Shown here piece by piece: positions 5,665 through 6,578 of a stretch of 6,578 bases of DNA. Every line of letters begins with the position of its first letter. The first letter of the stretch is position 1. The notes beneath the pieces were generated by a model that had not been told where the DNA came from, made no database searches, and saw only the letters and a list, made by a program, of their open reading frames with translations. Made by a program: the position numbers and the translations under genes. This DNA is from a candidate division TM6 bacterium UASB124 (GTDB lineage: Bacteria; Babelota; Babeliae; Babelales; RVW-14): assembly GCA_945872225.1 (NCBI GenBank), contig CAMBZK010000065.1:1-6578 (forward strand). The letters are read 5' to 3'.

Positions 5665-5712
5665 GACAAACCCCCTTTTGGTAAAAATAATAACAGTCTA
5701 CGTTATTTGCTG

Positions 5713-5742
5713 ATGCTATCAAAAAGGGAAATTGCCTGTCTA
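5713..5742 (-). promoter_or_regulatory. Possible promoter of the RING-ankyrin gene
   Basis: On the minus strand TAGACA (5737-5742) and TAGCAT (5713-5718) are separated by 18 bp and lie about 50 nt before the ATG at 5664. The -35 has one mismatch and the -10 has two. I see no intrinsic terminator between the upstream PEP synthase gene and this point, so read-through is also possible. Confidence 0.3.
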
Positions 5743-5821
5743 TGGTTTTGCTAGAGTAGTTGCTTATTGTGCGGGGGTTGCGTGTAGTTATTTAAGGGTG
5801 TGAAGACCATTCCATCAAGCT

Positions 5822-6578
5822 CTATTTCTTACCTGTTTTCGGTTGCTCGCTAAGCAGTATAATTTCTTTCAACACCGCATCCAAATTAAGCGACATCGAG
5901 TCGATTCCTTGTTCCAGTAAAAACGTGGCAAACTCAGGATAGTCAGACGGCGCTTGGCCGCAAATACCAATCTTTTTGCCAGCTTTTTTTGCCCCTGCAA
6001 TGGCCATGGTCAGCATAATTTTGACCGCCTCATTGCGCTCATCAAAAATATTTGCCACCAATTGTGAGTCGCGATCAACGGCCAGAACCATCTGTGTTAG
6101 GTCGTTTGAGCCGATTGAAAAACCATCAAAAATAGTACTGAATTTATCGATAAGCAGCACGTTGGCGGGGATCTCGCACATCATATAAATCTGCAGGCTA
6201 TTGGTGCCCTGCACCAGGCCATGGCTGTTCATGGTTGCAATAACAGCTTGCGCCTCGGCAACGGTCCGCACAAACGGGATCATTAAAATCGCATTGGTCA
6301 GCCCCATTTCATCACGAATCTTTTTCATGGCTTGGCATTCAAGAGCAAATGCCTCTTGGTAGCGCTCATGGTGGTAGCGTGATGCGCCACGAAAACCGAT
6401 CATCGGGTTTTCTTCTTCCGGTTCAAAATATTGTCCAGCCAGGAGCTTGCGGTACTCATTGCTCTTAAAGTCGGACATCCGGATAATGACGGGGCGTGGA
6501 AAAAACGCTGCGGCAATGGTGCCAGCTTCTTGTGCTAATTTATCGATGAAAAATGCTTTCTTGTCGGCGTATTCGATG
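5822..6578 (-). CDS. ppsA: Phosphoenolpyruvate synthase, C-terminal part (5' end outside window)
   Basis: The enzyme converts pyruvate and ATP to phosphoenolpyruvate, AMP and phosphate in the cytoplasm, feeding gluconeogenesis. The window holds the last 251 residues of a protein normally near 780 aa, so the swivelling phosphohistidine and ATP-grasp domains lie beyond the right edge. The frame continues past the ATG at 6478 without a stop to the edge, and residues there (AAAFFPRPVIIR, followed by MSDFKSNEYR) match the family, so that ATG is internal. Motifs of the PEP/pyruvate-binding barrel are intact: ENPMIGFRGASRY, the metal-binding MCEIP and GSNDLTQ, FDERN, and GICGQAPSDYPEF with the catalytic Cys encoded at 5960-5962. 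Pyruvate phosphate dikinase shares this domain, but the DFKSNEY and APSDYPEF segments fit PEP synthase better. It ends 157 bp before the RING-ankyrin gene on the same strand. Confidence 0.95.
   Translation of the reverse strand, partial: IEYADKKAFFIDKLAQEAGTIAAAFFPRPVIIRMSDFKSNEYRKLLAGQYFEPEEENPMIGFRGASRYHHERYQEAFALECQAMKKIRDEMGLTNAILMIPFVRTVAEAQAVIATMNSHGLVQGTNSLQIYMMCEIPANVLLIDKFSTIFDGFSIGSNDLTQMVLAVDRDSQLVANIFDERNEAVKIMLTMAIAGAKKAGKKIGICGQAPSDYPEFATFLLEQGIDSMSLNLDAVLKEIILLSEQPKTGKK

Overview
The window looks like part of a host-associated, Gram-negative-type bacterial chromosome with moderate GC. It holds six genes: one cut by the left edge, one cut by the right edge and four complete. Bacterial operon architecture (ATGA stop/start overlaps, Shine-Dalgarno sites, an intrinsic terminator) sits beside a secreted protein with eukaryote-type domains (RING-H2 plus ankyrin repeats). 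That mix points to an intracellular symbiont or parasite of a eukaryote. Candidate phylum Dependentiae (TM6) is my best guess, but it is an inference from gene content, not a proven placement.

Region 1 (1-3289, minus strand) is a compact cluster read right to left: a 102-aa three-helix membrane protein resembling the AtpI/AtpR assembly proteins, ATP synthase subunit a, a very unusual ATP synthase subunit c, and a family GT4 glycosyltransferase running off the left edge. The first three genes overlap by 4 nt each. The c subunit is 317 aa, four times normal length, and consists of four complete c hairpins in tandem. Each hairpin keeps the ion-carrying glutamate (E60, E140, E220, E301; spacing 80, 80, 81). 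Genes for b, delta and the F1 subunits do not follow.

Region 2 (3290-3620) is a 331-bp gap between divergent genes with two short palindromes. Region 3 (3621-4286, plus strand) is a secreted 200-aa protein of unknown function followed by a strong intrinsic terminator.

Region 4 (4306-5664, minus strand) encodes a 452-aa secreted protein: signal peptide, Gly/Arg-rich and charged disordered segment, complete RING-H2 finger, then ankyrin repeats of 37-residue period on a near-identical 111-bp DNA tandem repeat, and a Gly-rich tail. It is a strong candidate for a host-directed E3 ubiquitin ligase effector. Region 5 (5822-6578, minus strand) is the C-terminal third of phosphoenolpyruvate synthase.

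Together the window combines energy conversion (F0 sector, PEP synthase), surface-glycan synthesis and probable host interaction. The most novel items are the tetra-hairpin c subunit with non-identical ion sites and the secreted RING-ankyrin protein.
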